Origin: CAZHZT01 sp964537285
Lineage (GTDB): Bacteria > Bacteroidota > Bacteroidia > Chitinophagales > Saprospiraceae
Length of the DNA stretch: 52,262 bases
Direction of reading: 5' to 3'
NCBI GenBank assembly: GCA_964537285.1
Contig: CAZHZT010000029.1
Coordinates: 1-52,262 of the forward strand
Positions 7,690 to 16,421 of the stretch are shown here, piece after piece. The position numbers and the translations under genes were made by a program. The notes beneath the pieces were generated by a model, which did no database searches, had not been told where the DNA came from, and saw only the letters and a program-made list of their open reading frames with translations. The first letter of the stretch is position 1. Every line of letters begins with the position of its first letter.

Positions 7690-10470
7690 ATGAAAGACTT
7701 TTCGCATATCAGCAATGCGCATCCCAACTACATAGAATCTCTGTACAAACAATATCTTGCAGCTCCGGAATCGGTAGATGAAAGCTGGAGGAATTTTTTC
7801 CAAGGGTTTGATTTTGCAATGAACGCCAACGGAAACGGAGCGGAAATTACCGCTACAAATGGTGCTGTTTCGGCCCCTTCCGATGTAAACCTGAAGAAAG
7901 AGTTTGGTGTTTTATCGATCATTCATGGCTTCCGGGACAGGGGGCATTTGCTTTCTACTACGAATCCCATCCGTGAAAGGCGCAATCGTGCTCCTCACCT
8001 TGATCTTAACGATTACCATCTGGAAGATGCGGATCTCGGCAGAGTATTTTATTCAGGATCTGAGATTGGCTTGAAAAATGCCACATTACAGGAGATCCTC
8101 GATCAACTTAAAAAAATCTATTGCCGGAATATTGGTTTTGAATATACCCATATCGAGAATAGAGGGAAGCGCATGTGGTTGCGTAGCAAGATCGAAGAAC
8201 ATTCTCAAAAAGAGGATTATGGCTTGAGCCTGGATAAGAAGAAGCGAATTTTGGAAAAACTGAATGGCGCGGTCGTCTTTGAAAAGTTTTTGCATACTAA
8301 ATATATCGGTCAGAAACGCTTCTCACTAGAAGGGGGAGAAACGACTATTGCAGCTTTGGATGCCATCATAAACAAAGGAGCAGAGAATCAGGTACAGGAA
8401 GTGGTGATTGGCATGGCGCATCGCGGCCGTTTGAATGTACTGGCCAATATCATGGGCAAAACTTATCAACATATATTCAATGAGTTCGAAGGAACAGCCG
8501 TGCCTAGCCTGAGCTTTGGAGATGGTGATGTTAAGTATCACCTCGGTTTTTCCTCTCAGTTGGATACACCTTCCGGAAATAGTATTTATCTGAAATTAGT
8601 TCCTAACCCTTCTCACCTCGAGTCAGTCAACCCTGTTGTGGAAGGCTTTGCCAGAGCAAAAGCCGATGTGCTTTACAACAGTGACTACGATCGGATCTTG
8701 CCTATTTTAATTCACGGAGATGCAGCAATTGCCGGGCAGGGGATTGTGTACGAGACCGTGCAAATGAGCCAGCTTGAAGGGTATTATACAGGAGGAACCA
8801 TTCATTTTGTCATTAATAATCAAATCGGTTTCACCACTGATTTTGATGATGCGCGTTCATCTACATATTGTACAGGCGTTGCGAGCCTGGTACAGGCGCC
8901 GGTATTTCATGTCAATGGTGATGATCCGGAAGCAGTGATCTTTGCTGTGGAGTTGGCTACAGAGTATCGCCAACGTTTTAACAATGATGTTTTCATTGAT
9001 ATGGTGTGCTACCGTAAACACGGCCATAATGAAGGAGACGATCCTCAGTTCACACAACCTCAGATGTATGCTTTGATCAAAAATCACAAGGATCCGCGTA
9101 TGGTATATTCCGAGCGTTTGGTGGCCCGGGGAGAAGTAGAAAAAGAATTGGCTCAGAATTTAGAGAAATCCTTCTGGCATAGCCTTCAGGAGCGCTTGGA
9201 TGAAGTGAAGGAGAACCCGCTTCCCTACGTTGTACAATCCCCTGAAGAAGCATGGAGTCAGTTGAAGTTTGCGAATGAAGCTGCTGATTTTGAGACTTCA
9301 CCGGAAACGGGTATAGAGGAGGAACGCGCCAGGAAGATTCTGGGTCACTTGATGGCCATTCCCGACAACCTCAGCCCTATCGGAAAAGTTAACCGATTGC
9401 TCAAAGGGAATAAAAAACTTCTGGATGAAGATAAACTTGATTGGGCCTTAGGAGAATTATTGGCTTATGGTTCACTTCTTCTGGAAGGGCGGAATATTCG
9501 CATGAGTGGCCAGGATGTGAAACGCGGAACGTTCTCTCACCGTCATGCGATCTTTAATGATAAAGAAACATATAGAGAGTACAATCGCCTGAATGAAATT
9601 GAGGCGGATCAAGGAGAGTTGCGTATTTTCAATTCTTTACTTTCTGAGTTTGGTGTGCTTGGGTTTGAATATGGCTATTCCATGGCTGACCCCAATTCAC
9701 TAGTAATCTGGGAGGCTCAATTCGGTGATTTTTACAATGGTGCTCAAACCATTATCGATCAGTATATTTCAGCAGCTGAAAGTAAATGGCAACGAATGAG
9801 TGGTTTAGTGCTTCTATTACCACACGGTTATGAAGGCCAGGGCCCCGAGCATTCGAGTGCTCGCCTTGAACGCTTTTTACAGAGCAGCGCCGAATTCAAC
9901 TGGACTGTAGCAAACATTACCTCTCCGGCAAACTTCTTCCACGCCCTTCGCCGGCAACTGGCTCGCCCATTCCGCAAACCATTGATTGTCATGTCTCCTA
10001 AGTCATTGCTTCGCAATCCAATGGCCGTATCTAATCTTTCCGAATTTCTAGGAGATAAACGATTCCAGGAATTGTATGATGATCCAAATATAGGGCCACG
10101 TAGTGGTAAGAAAATTACAAGAGTTCTGCTTTGTACAGGGAAAATCTACTACGAATTATATCAGGCTAAGGTAGAGAAAAATCGCAAAGATGTGGCCATT
10201 GTTCGTTTAGAACAATTATACCCACTGCCAGTACCACAGCTTCAATTTGTTATAAAAAAATATAGCGAAGCTGAATTTGTTTGGGTGCAGGAAGAGCCTT
10301 CTAATATGGGAGCTTGGCAGTATATTCACTCTCTCCTTGTCAATAAAGAGGTTAGCTTAGGGATTCCGTTGCGCTTTATTGCGCGTAAGGCAAGTGCTTC
10401 TCCCGCAACGGGATTCAAGAAGGCGCATAATGAACAACAAAATTCTATTATAGAGCAATCGTTTGAATAA
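7690..10470 (+). CDS. sucA: 2-oxoglutarate dehydrogenase E1 component
   Basis: A 926-residue thiamine-diphosphate enzyme that decarboxylates 2-oxoglutarate in the TCA cycle. Domains in order: the N-terminal E1o segment (SHISNAHPNYIESLYKQY), a low-complexity linker, then the catalytic core with GMAHRGRLNVLANIMGK, HGDAAIAGQGIVYET (ThDP and metal binding) and RKHGHNEGDDPQFTQP. The transketolase-like C-terminal half has HGYEGQGPEHSSARLERFL and VIVMSPKSLLRNP-type motifs. The length is normal. sucB is not adjacent. The last six codons are repeated in inverted form at 10636-10653 by the palindrome that follows. Confidence 0.97.
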   Translation: MKDFSHISNAHPNYIESLYKQYLAAPESVDESWRNFFQGFDFAMNANGNGAEITATNGAVSAPSDVNLKKEFGVLSIIHGFRDRGHLLSTTNPIRERRNRAPHLDLNDYHLEDADLGRVFYSGSEIGLKNATLQEILDQLKKIYCRNIGFEYTHIENRGKRMWLRSKIEEHSQKEDYGLSLDKKKRILEKLNGAVVFEKFLHTKYIGQKRFSLEGGETTIAALDAIINKGAENQVQEVVIGMAHRGRLNVLANIMGKTYQHIFNEFEGTAVPSLSFGDGDVKYHLGFSSQLDTPSGNSIYLKLVPNPSHLESVNPVVEGFARAKADVLYNSDYDRILPILIHGDAAIAGQGIVYETVQMSQLEGYYTGGTIHFVINNQIGFTTDFDDARSSTYCTGVASLVQAPVFHVNGDDPEAVIFAVELATEYRQRFNNDVFIDMVCYRKHGHNEGDDPQFTQPQMYALIKNHKDPRMVYSERLVARGEVEKELAQNLEKSFWHSLQERLDEVKENPLPYVVQSPEEAWSQLKFANEAADFETSPETGIEEERARKILGHLMAIPDNLSPIGKVNRLLKGNKKLLDEDKLDWALGELLAYGSLLLEGRNIRMSGQDVKRGTFSHRHAIFNDKETYREYNRLNEIEADQGELRIFNSLLSEFGVLGFEYGYSMADPNSLVIWEAQFGDFYNGAQTIIDQYISAAESKWQRMSGLVLLLPHGYEGQGPEHSSARLERFLQSSAEFNWTVANITSPANFFHALRRQLARPFRKPLIVMSPKSLLRNPMAVSNLSEFLGDKRFQELYDDPNIGPRSGKKITRVLLCTGKIYYELYQAKVEKNRKDVAIVRLEQLYPLPVPQLQFVIKKYSEAEFVWVQEEPSNMGAWQYIHSLLVNKEVSLGIPLRFIARKASASPATGFKKAHNEQQNSIIEQSFE

Positions 10471-10653
10471 AAAAGGGCTGTCTCATGAGTCGGGAGTTGT
10501 CCTTGGCAGGTATAGATTTAATTCAGAGAGTTGAAATTCAACAAATTTTTATTTAAAAATTTGTTGAATTTCAACTCTCTAAAAAAGAAGTTTCCTCCCA
10601 AGAGCAGCGGATCGACTTATGAGACAGCCCTTTTTTATTCAAACGATTGCTCT
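10452..10653. repeat. Two-storey palindrome, GGCTGTCTCAT family, copy 2, with inverted sucA end
   Basis: The outer arms are 41 nt each (10452-10492 and 10613-10653) with one mismatch. The left arm begins inside sucA (AGAGCAATCGTTTGAATAA, the last six codons plus stop), so the right arm holds an inverted copy of coding sequence. Next come the family motifs GGCTGTCTCAT, GGCAGG and CCTCCC. The inner hairpin is AGAGAGTTGAAATTCAACAA plus A/T with its complement. It fills the gap between convergent sucA and the GT35 gene, ending 7 bp from the latter's stop. Confidence 0.9.
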
Positions 10654-10659
10654 GCGTCT

Positions 10660-12318
10660 CTATTCCGGAAAATAAAGCTTGGTATAATATTCATCGGCCA
10701 TTCTTGCTGAATCAAAGAACGGCATGATATCTTTCATGCTTTGCTTTACCATTTTCATCCAATCATCATGATTATCATAATAAGCGGGGAGAATTTGGTT
10801 TTTCAGTATTTGAAGCATGTGAATGAGGTCATGTGTATCTTGTTTTTCGATAGAAAGTTCCAGATCAACAGGTGGAATGATAAAGCTGTTTTCTCCATCT
10901 TTTGCGAATTCAACCATCCAACCGTCGAGCGTAGAGAAGTTTAGTGATCCATTCATGGCGGCAGTCATCCCGCTCGTACCCGAAGCTTCCCGGGTAATTC
11001 GCGGAGTATTTAGCCACACATCGGAACCTCGTTTGAGGGCTTTGGAAAGCCCCAGTTCGTAACCTGTAAGTACTGCGCAGTTAGGGTATTTTTTACTGAT
11101 CTGGGAGAGGAAATTGAATGTATTGATGGCATTGAAGTCCGTAGGATAAGGTTTGCCCGCCCAGATAAGTTGAACAGGATGATCCAGATTAGAAACGAAT
11201 CTTTCAAATTGTTCGTAATCTTTGGTGATCAAATCCGCTCTCTTGTATCCGGCAAATCTTCTGGCCCATACAATGGTAAGAACATCCGGATCGAATAGCT
11301 GCCCTGTTTGGTCAACGACGATATCGAACAATTCTTTTTTCATTTCCTTCTTTCTCGCGATAAGTGCCTCATCATCATCAGCAGCCAAAGCTGCATCCAT
11401 TTGAGTGTCAGACCAATATTTAGCGTTTTGCGAATTGGTAATATGAATGATCGGACAGGTATTCTCATGGCCTTTCCACATTTCTCTGGATACCTCTCCG
11501 TGCTTTTTAGAAACAGCATTGGATAGGCGAGATATCCTAAGAGCTCCCAGGGTCAGATTAAATCGATCCCCGTGAATGCCTGTCATTTCCCGTACCTCAT
11601 CAAGTCTGATATTGCCAAAGAAGCCCATTCTTTCGAGCAGGTGGATATCGTGTTCTTCATTTCCGGCAGGGACAGGGGTGTGGGTAGTGAACGTCATCAA
11701 TTGACGAACTTTTTCATTATCTCCCAACTCTTCTTTTAAATGGAAAGCGATAGGAAGCGCGTGAGCTTCATTGATATGATAAACATCTGGCTCTACGCCG
11801 AGCTTCTGAAGAAGAATACCGCCCCCGATGCCTAATAGAATATATTGAGCAATTTTGGTTTCAATTGTAGAATCGTAGAGTCGGTGAGTAATGGTACGGG
11901 CAAGGAAGTCGTTTTCAGGTACGTCCGTCGATAATAAAAAGATCGGAGCATTTCCGAAGGTGTCTGGCGGGAGGTAGTACACCCTTACAAATACCTGATG
12001 CCTGTTAACATTGATACTGAACTGGATACCTGTATCTTCAAGGAAAGAGTAGGTTTTTTCCATGAATAAAACATCCATCGATTGATCCCCCTGGCGGATT
12101 TGGTCGTAATAACCATATTTCCATAAAATACCTATTCCGATCGTATTTTGTTTAAGATCGTAGGCACTGCGCATATGAGAACCGGCCAGGAAGCCAAGGC
12201 CGCCGGAAAAGATTTTTAGCGCTTGGTCTACAGCGAATTCCATGCAGAAATAGACCGCAGAGGACTTGTATTTTGGATCAAACGAATAAGGATGGCTAAA
12301 GTTTTTAAAGTCTGCCAT
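10660..12318 (-). CDS. Short alpha-glucan phosphorylase-like protein (GT35) lacking the PLP lysine
   Basis: A 552-residue cytosolic protein of the short alpha-glucan phosphorylase family, which would release glucose-1-phosphate from glycogen or maltodextrin. Family motifs: FSGGLGFLAGSH (37-48), NEAHALPIAF (183-192), RRFAGYKRADL (353-363; phosphate-contacting Arg/Lys) and WLNTPRITREASGTSGM (435-451). In classical phosphorylases the last motif continues with the lysine that holds pyridoxal phosphate (GTGNMK in GlgP). Here residue 452 is Thr, codon ACT, two bases from any Lys codon, so a simple read error is unlikely. Activity as a PLP-dependent phosphorylase is therefore doubtful. It stands alone, convergent with sucA. 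Confidence 0.8.
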   Translation of the reverse strand: MADFKNFSHPYSFDPKYKSSAVYFCMEFAVDQALKIFSGGLGFLAGSHMRSAYDLKQNTIGIGILWKYGYYDQIRQGDQSMDVLFMEKTYSFLEDTGIQFSINVNRHQVFVRVYYLPPDTFGNAPIFLLSTDVPENDFLARTITHRLYDSTIETKIAQYILLGIGGGILLQKLGVEPDVYHINEAHALPIAFHLKEELGDNEKVRQLMTFTTHTPVPAGNEEHDIHLLERMGFFGNIRLDEVREMTGIHGDRFNLTLGALRISRLSNAVSKKHGEVSREMWKGHENTCPIIHITNSQNAKYWSDTQMDAALAADDDEALIARKKEMKKELFDIVVDQTGQLFDPDVLTIVWARRFAGYKRADLITKDYEQFERFVSNLDHPVQLIWAGKPYPTDFNAINTFNFLSQISKKYPNCAVLTGYELGLSKALKRGSDVWLNTPRITREASGTSGMTAAMNGSLNFSTLDGWMVEFAKDGENSFIIPPVDLELSIEKQDTHDLIHMLQILKNQILPAYYDNHDDWMKMVKQSMKDIMPFFDSARMADEYYTKLYFPE

Positions 12319-12515
12319 TGGCCAAATTTTAGAATTTTACAATCAATAGTGAGCACAAATAAAGCAAATTTTTCTCTTATCTACGCTTTTGTAAAGTCTT
12401 TTATCTTTGTGGTTGCCCGCTAGGTTGGGTGAGGCTTTCTCAATACGATCATATCCGAAAGGTAGATCTGAATCCTTGTTAAACGAATATTTTTTGGGGC
12501 AGTAGTTTTTTTTTG

Positions 12516-12711
12516 GTTCTTTGACATCAGTAGTTCACGCAAATAGGCTATATAAATAATCTTTGCCCTCTGTAGAAGCATTTTTCGTTTGGAGATCGAC
12601 ACTTTTTTGGGGTTTTTCTTCGAAAAATCCCAAAAAAGTGTCGATCTCCAACTCAAAAACCTTCTTGCCAAGGGCATCGATAGTTTATACAACCTAATTC
12701 CGTGAACTACT
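12516..12711. repeat. Two-storey palindrome with one boxA-like end
   Basis: It begins with GTTCTTTGACA (12516-12526), then outer arms AGTAGTTCACG (12529) and CGTGAACTACT (12701). The shoulders hold TTTGCCCTC/AAGGGCA. The inner hairpin has 30-nt arms (12589-12618 and 12622-12651) with one G.T pair and a 3-nt loop; its tip GGGGTTTTTC resembles the tip at 38127-38149. The right boxA complement is missing. The rest of the 475-bp gap (12319-12793) shows no gene. Confidence 0.8.
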
Positions 12712-12793
12712 TTAAATATATTCATGAAGTGCTTTGGTATATCCCGACCTGGAAGGCCTTTATTAGACTTTATAACAATGGAAAACAATCCTT

Positions 12794-13534
12794 ATGTCGT
12801 TCAATATTTACAATAATCTTCTTGATGCTAAGGAGAAGGGAGTGAAGAAATTTGTGGTTTTAATTGATCCGGATAAATTGCGCCTGGGCAATGTGGAGAA
12901 CGTCATTGAAAAGTCCCTGGAGGCAGGGGTCGATTACTTCTTCGTCGGAGGTAGCTTGATTATTAACGATATGATGGATTATTGTCTGGATACCGTAAAA
13001 AAGTTATCTTCTATTCCGACCATTCTTTTTCCGGGAAACACGTTCCAGATAAACCAAAAGGCCGATGCTTTATTATTTCTTTCCCTAATCTCTGGTCGAA
13101 ATCCCGAATTATTAATCGGAAAGCACGTAATTGCAGCTCCTATATTAAAAAATAGTAATTTGGAAATTATTTCTACGGGATATATGTTAATTGATGGAGG
13201 CGCAGCTACAAGTGTTTCTTATATGAGCAATACGATGGCCATTCCTTCAAATAAAGATGATATAGCGCTTTGCACTGCATTAGCAGGAGAACTATTGGGT
13301 TTGAAGGTAATATATATGGATGCCGGAAGTGGAGCTTTAAAGCCTGTTTCTGCGAGTATGATAAACGCAGTGAGCGAATCTGTTCGTTTGCCCCTGATTG
13401 TAGGAGGGGGAATAAAAAATCCTGAAAAAGTTTATCAGAATGTACAAGCAGGGGCCGATGTTATTGTTGTTGGAAATGCCATCGAAAAAGATCCCAATCT
13501 ACTAAAGGAAATGGTGGAAGCATTGAAAAATTAA
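12794..13534 (+). CDS. Geranylgeranylglyceryl-phosphate synthase (PcrB/GGGPS family)
   Basis: A 246-residue TIM-barrel prenyltransferase joining an isoprenoid diphosphate to sn-glycerol-1-phosphate. Motifs: FVVLIDPDKL (20-29) for Mg and diphosphate, DYFFVGGSL (47-55), an IYMDAGSGA segment, and PLIVGGGIKNPE with VIVVGNAIEKDP for phosphate binding. Bacteroidota carry a group II form of this otherwise archaeal enzyme, with characterised examples from Flavobacterium and Chitinophaga. The product in this organism is not known. Fourteen bp separate it from rsgA, suggesting co-transcription. Another short reading frame, starting MENNPYVV at 12778, overlaps its start. Confidence 0.9.
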   Translation: MSFNIYNNLLDAKEKGVKKFVVLIDPDKLRLGNVENVIEKSLEAGVDYFFVGGSLIINDMMDYCLDTVKKLSSIPTILFPGNTFQINQKADALLFLSLISGRNPELLIGKHVIAAPILKNSNLEIISTGYMLIDGGAATSVSYMSNTMAIPSNKDDIALCTALAGELLGLKVIYMDAGSGALKPVSASMINAVSESVRLPLIVGGGIKNPEKVYQNVQAGADVIVVGNAIEKDPNLLKEMVEALKN

Positions 13535-13548
13535 TTTAAAAGAGGTAA

Positions 13549-14499
13549 ATGGAAAAAGGTGTTGTTACAAAGTCAACTGGTAAATGGTATCAGGTACAAT
13601 TAGAAAAAGGAAACTCTATCCCCTGTCGAATAATTGGAAAATTCAGGCTAAATGGAATGAAGCTTACTAACCCTGTTGCTGTAGGTGATAAGGTGATGGT
13701 ACAAATGGAAAATGTAGAAGAAGAACAAGGCCTTATTAAGGAGATTCTTCCCAGAAAGAATTATGTCGTCCGGCAATCTCCGAGGCAAAAACACCATCTG
13801 CATCTTTTGGCCAGCAACATAGATCAAGCTCTGCTTATCGGCACCATTGTACAGCCGGATCTGAAACAGGGGTTCATTGATCGGTTTCTATTGACGACAG
13901 AACCGCACGATATCCCCGTAACCATCGTGATGAATAAAAAAGATGTTTATGACGATCGGGCGCTAAGCATTTATTCTGTGATTGAAGAAATTTATGAGGA
14001 GATTGGTTATCAGGTTTTGTTGGTTTCTGCTTTGGAAAGTGAAGGAATAGATGAGCTTAAGGCTATTCTTAAAGAAAAAGTCACGCTTGTAAGCGGGCAG
14101 TCTGGAGTTGGAAAATCTTCATTGATCAATGCAATTCAACCTAGTCTTAATATTCGGACGAAGGAAATATCCGATTATTCCGGCAAGGGGCAGCATACAA
14201 CCACTTTTGCTGAGATGCATTCTTTGGAAATGGGTGGTGTTATTATCGATACTCCGGGGATAAAAACGCTTTCTTTTAATAATCTTGAGGTGGCAGATGT
14301 AGCTCATAATTTCCGTGAATTCTTTAAATATTCCAAAGAATGTAAATTTCACGATTGCACCCACCGGAATGAACCGCACTGTATGGTCAAACAGGCGATT
14401 GAAGAGGGCTTTATCAGCGAATTAAGATATATGAATTACATCCAAATCCTGGACGAGATTGAAGAACAGAATTATTGGGAAAGAAATAAGGATTTGTAA
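13549..14499 (+). CDS. rsgA: Small ribosomal subunit biogenesis GTPase RsgA
   Basis: A 316-residue, circularly permuted GTPase that helps mature the 30S subunit. An N-terminal OB fold (residues 1-65) precedes the permuted G domain: NKKD (G4), then the P-loop GQSGVGKSSLINAI, switch region KGQHTTTF and DTPG (G3). A zinc-binding C-terminus shows CKFHDCTHRNEPHC. The length is normal. It follows the GGGPS gene by 14 bp and ends 5 bp before a perfect palindrome that probably acts as terminator. Confidence 0.95.
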   Translation: MEKGVVTKSTGKWYQVQLEKGNSIPCRIIGKFRLNGMKLTNPVAVGDKVMVQMENVEEEQGLIKEILPRKNYVVRQSPRQKHHLHLLASNIDQALLIGTIVQPDLKQGFIDRFLLTTEPHDIPVTIVMNKKDVYDDRALSIYSVIEEIYEEIGYQVLLVSALESEGIDELKAILKEKVTLVSGQSGVGKSSLINAIQPSLNIRTKEISDYSGKGQHTTTFAEMHSLEMGGVIIDTPGIKTLSFNNLEVADVAHNFREFFKYSKECKFHDCTHRNEPHCMVKQAIEEGFISELRYMNYIQILDEIEEQNYWERNKDL

Positions 14500-14503
14500 A
14501 GTT

Positions 14504-14555
14504 TTTGCAAAACATGAGTCCTTCCGAAATTTCGGAAGGACTCATGTTTTGCAAA
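14504..14555. repeat. Perfect ATGAGTC palindrome after rsgA
   Basis: A 52-bp palindrome without loop. Each arm reads TTTGCAAAACATGAGTCCTT then CCGAAA. The arms outside ACATGAGTC differ from those at 3535 and 4321. It begins 5 bp after the rsgA stop and ends 24 bp before the paaE operator, so it may insulate the two units. Confidence 0.85.
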
Positions 14556-14578
14556 TTTCAAGCCCTTTACTTCGCCGA

Positions 14579-14594
14579 ACGAACATTTGTTCGT
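14579..14594. promoter_or_regulatory. Operator 1 of the paa TetR regulator
   Basis: ACGAAC-ATTT-GTTCGT is a perfect 6-4-6 inverted repeat upstream of paaE. The same half-sites with the same spacing occur before paaA (16422-16437), with the TetR gene between them. It overlaps the promoter, as expected for a repressor site. Confidence 0.75.
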
Positions 14595-14601
14595 ATGTTT
14601 G
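14594..14601 (+). promoter_or_regulatory. paaE -7 box
   Basis: TATGTTTG fits TAnnTTTG exactly and shares its first base with the operator. The -33 region reads TTACTTCG, a weak match. Transcription would start near 14608, about 25 nt before the ATG. Confidence 0.6.
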
Positions 14602-14632
14602 TATTTAATTTCTGAATACATACAAATACTTT

Positions 14633-15718
14633 ATGAGTACTCCGAAATTTCATGCTTTAAAAGTCAAAGACATAAGAAAAGAAACGCCCGATTGCGTTTC
14701 CGTTGCCTTTGATGTTCCCGAAACATTAGCAGATAGTTATTCCTATATTCCTGGTCAATATCTTACCTTGAAAGCACAAATAAATGGAGAAGAAGTACGC
14801 CGTTCCTACTCTATTTGTACCGACCCGGAAGAAGGCCTGAGAGTGGCCATCAAAAAAGTGCCTGATGGTAGGTTTTCTACTTTTGCGAATGAACTGCTTC
14901 AAGAGGGAGAAGAAGTAGACGTAATGACGCCGATGGGGAATTTTCACACTCCTATCAGCGCCGATAACGAAAAGAATTATGTAGCCTTTGCAGCAGGAAG
15001 CGGCATTACACCGATAATGTCGATAATGAAGGCCATCCTTAAGCGCGAGCCCAAGAGTACTTTTATGTTGTTCTTCGGCAATCGCCAGACGGAGTCGATC
15101 ATCTTCAAAGAGGAAATTGAAGCTTTGAAAAATAAATACCTGGGGCGCTTAAGCGTACATCATGTGCTGAGCCGAATGTTCTCAGGCAATGAGCTTTTCG
15201 ACGGCCGGATAGATGAAGAAAAATGCCGTCGCTTTAGCCAAATCTTTTTTGACCCATCGGAAGTAGATGCATTTTTCCTGTGTGGGCCAGAGCAGATGAT
15301 CTTTGATGTGACCGAAACTTTAAAACAACTCGAAGTAGATCCGGAAAAAATTCACTTCGAGCTCTTTACTTCTCCTGCGGGTAAGCTGGGGCAAACGAAA
15401 ACGGATAGCCCCAAGAAAGATTTTGATCCTGCCAGTGAAAGCCACGTTACTATTAATCTCGATGGAAGTGCCTTTAAAATTACGCTTCCTTATGGCGGCC
15501 CAGCCATTTTGGATGCTGCCCTAAAGTATGGTGCAGACTTGCCCTATGCCTGTAAAGGTGGCGTATGCTGTACCTGCCGCGCCAAACTTGTAGAAGGAGA
15601 GGTGGATATGGATGTGAATTATGCCTTAGAACCCGAAGAGGTAGAAGCTGGTTTTATATTGACTTGTCAAGCGCACCCACGTACCCCTGAGGTAAAAGTA
15701 GATTTTGATGTGCGGTAA
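14633..15718 (+). CDS. paaE: Phenylacetyl-CoA epoxidase reductase subunit
   Basis: A 361-residue cytosolic electron-transfer protein passing electrons from NADPH through FAD and a 2Fe-2S cluster to the PaaAC di-iron centre. Order: FAD domain (GQYLTLKA and RRSYSICT near 46-63), NAD(P) domain (FAAGSGITPIMSIM near 118-131 and FLCGPEQMI), then a plant-type ferredoxin domain with CKGGVCCTC plus a late Cys in ILTCQAHP. The length matches PaaE. It is the first gene of the paa cluster, with the operator directly upstream and a tetR gene 17 bp downstream. Confidence 0.93.
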   Translation: MSTPKFHALKVKDIRKETPDCVSVAFDVPETLADSYSYIPGQYLTLKAQINGEEVRRSYSICTDPEEGLRVAIKKVPDGRFSTFANELLQEGEEVDVMTPMGNFHTPISADNEKNYVAFAAGSGITPIMSIMKAILKREPKSTFMLFFGNRQTESIIFKEEIEALKNKYLGRLSVHHVLSRMFSGNELFDGRIDEEKCRRFSQIFFDPSEVDAFFLCGPEQMIFDVTETLKQLEVDPEKIHFELFTSPAGKLGQTKTDSPKKDFDPASESHVTINLDGSAFKITLPYGGPAILDAALKYGADLPYACKGGVCCTCRAKLVEGEVDMDVNYALEPEEVEAGFILTCQAHPRTPEVKVDFDVR

Positions 15719-15735
15719 TATTAAATCATCTAATT

Positions 15736-16317
15736 TTGTCCGAAAGCGCTAAAAAAAATAAACGGGAACTGATTTATGAAGAGGCAGCAAAGCTTTTTAA
15801 AGAAAAGGGCTATGCCGCTTCTTCTATGAGGGAACTAGCTAAAAGAGTCGGACTCAAAGCCTCGAGCTTTTACAATCATATTGCCTCAAAAGAAGATATT
15901 CTCAGAGATATTTGCTTCGAAAGCGCGCATAAATTCCTGGCAGGAATGGATCAGGTAAAGGCTTCTTTTCATACGCCTTTAGATCAATTAAGGGCATTGA
16001 TCAGATTGCATATTTCCATTGCCTCGGAAAATGTACACTCCATTATTGTCTTTAACGATGAATGGAAGCATTTGAGCGAACCTTATCTTACGGATTTTCT
16101 TCAAATGCGCTCTGATTATGAAAGCCAGTTTCTTGATATTATTAAAAAAGGCATCGAGACAGGAGACTTTCAGCCCCTGGATCCTAAAATTTCACTCTTT
16201 ACCATATTGAATGCCCTAAAATGGGTTTATTTTTGGATGAAGCCAGAGCGGAAAACAGATGTGATCTTACTTCAGGATAATTTAGAAAAATTATTGCTTG
16301 AAGGGCTTGGAAAATAA
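15736..16317 (+). CDS. TetR-family repressor of the paa genes
   Basis: A 193-residue regulator. The N-terminal helix-turn-helix is typical of TetR (KLFKEKGYAASSMRELAKRV then ASSFYNHIASKEDILRD, about residues 19-56), followed by a helical ligand domain. The start is TTG, the only plausible start before Met34, which would cut the HTH. Its position between paaE and paaA, and the two identical 6-4-6 palindromes before those genes, suggest a PaaR-like repressor, probably released by phenylacetyl-CoA. That ligand is inference from the pathway. Confidence 0.85.
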   Translation: MSESAKKNKRELIYEEAAKLFKEKGYAASSMRELAKRVGLKASSFYNHIASKEDILRDICFESAHKFLAGMDQVKASFHTPLDQLRALIRLHISIASENVHSIIVFNDEWKHLSEPYLTDFLQMRSDYESQFLDIIKKGIETGDFQPLDPKISLFTILNALKWVYFWMKPERKTDVILLQDNLEKLLLEGLGK

Positions 16318-16383
16318 ATCAGAGTACCCCAGATTTCTTCTGATCTTTGGCGGTTTTTTTAATGCAGTTAAACACTTTCGACC

Positions 16384-16399
16384 ATTACCTGATGGTAAT
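16384..16399. promoter_or_regulatory. Second palindrome upstream of paaA
   Basis: ATTACC-TGAT-GGTAAT is another perfect 6-4-6 inverted repeat, 22 bp before operator 2. Its half-sites differ from ACGAAC/GTTCGT, so if it is a binding site it is for another protein. It has no counterpart near paaE. Confidence 0.35.
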
Positions 16400-16421
16400 T
16401 TAATCGTTTTTTAAAAACAAT

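Noticed and set aside
12420..12788. Open frame of 122 codons on the minus strand
   Set aside because: It runs through the inverted repeat at 12516-12711; the open frame is a product of the palindrome and has no recognisable domain.
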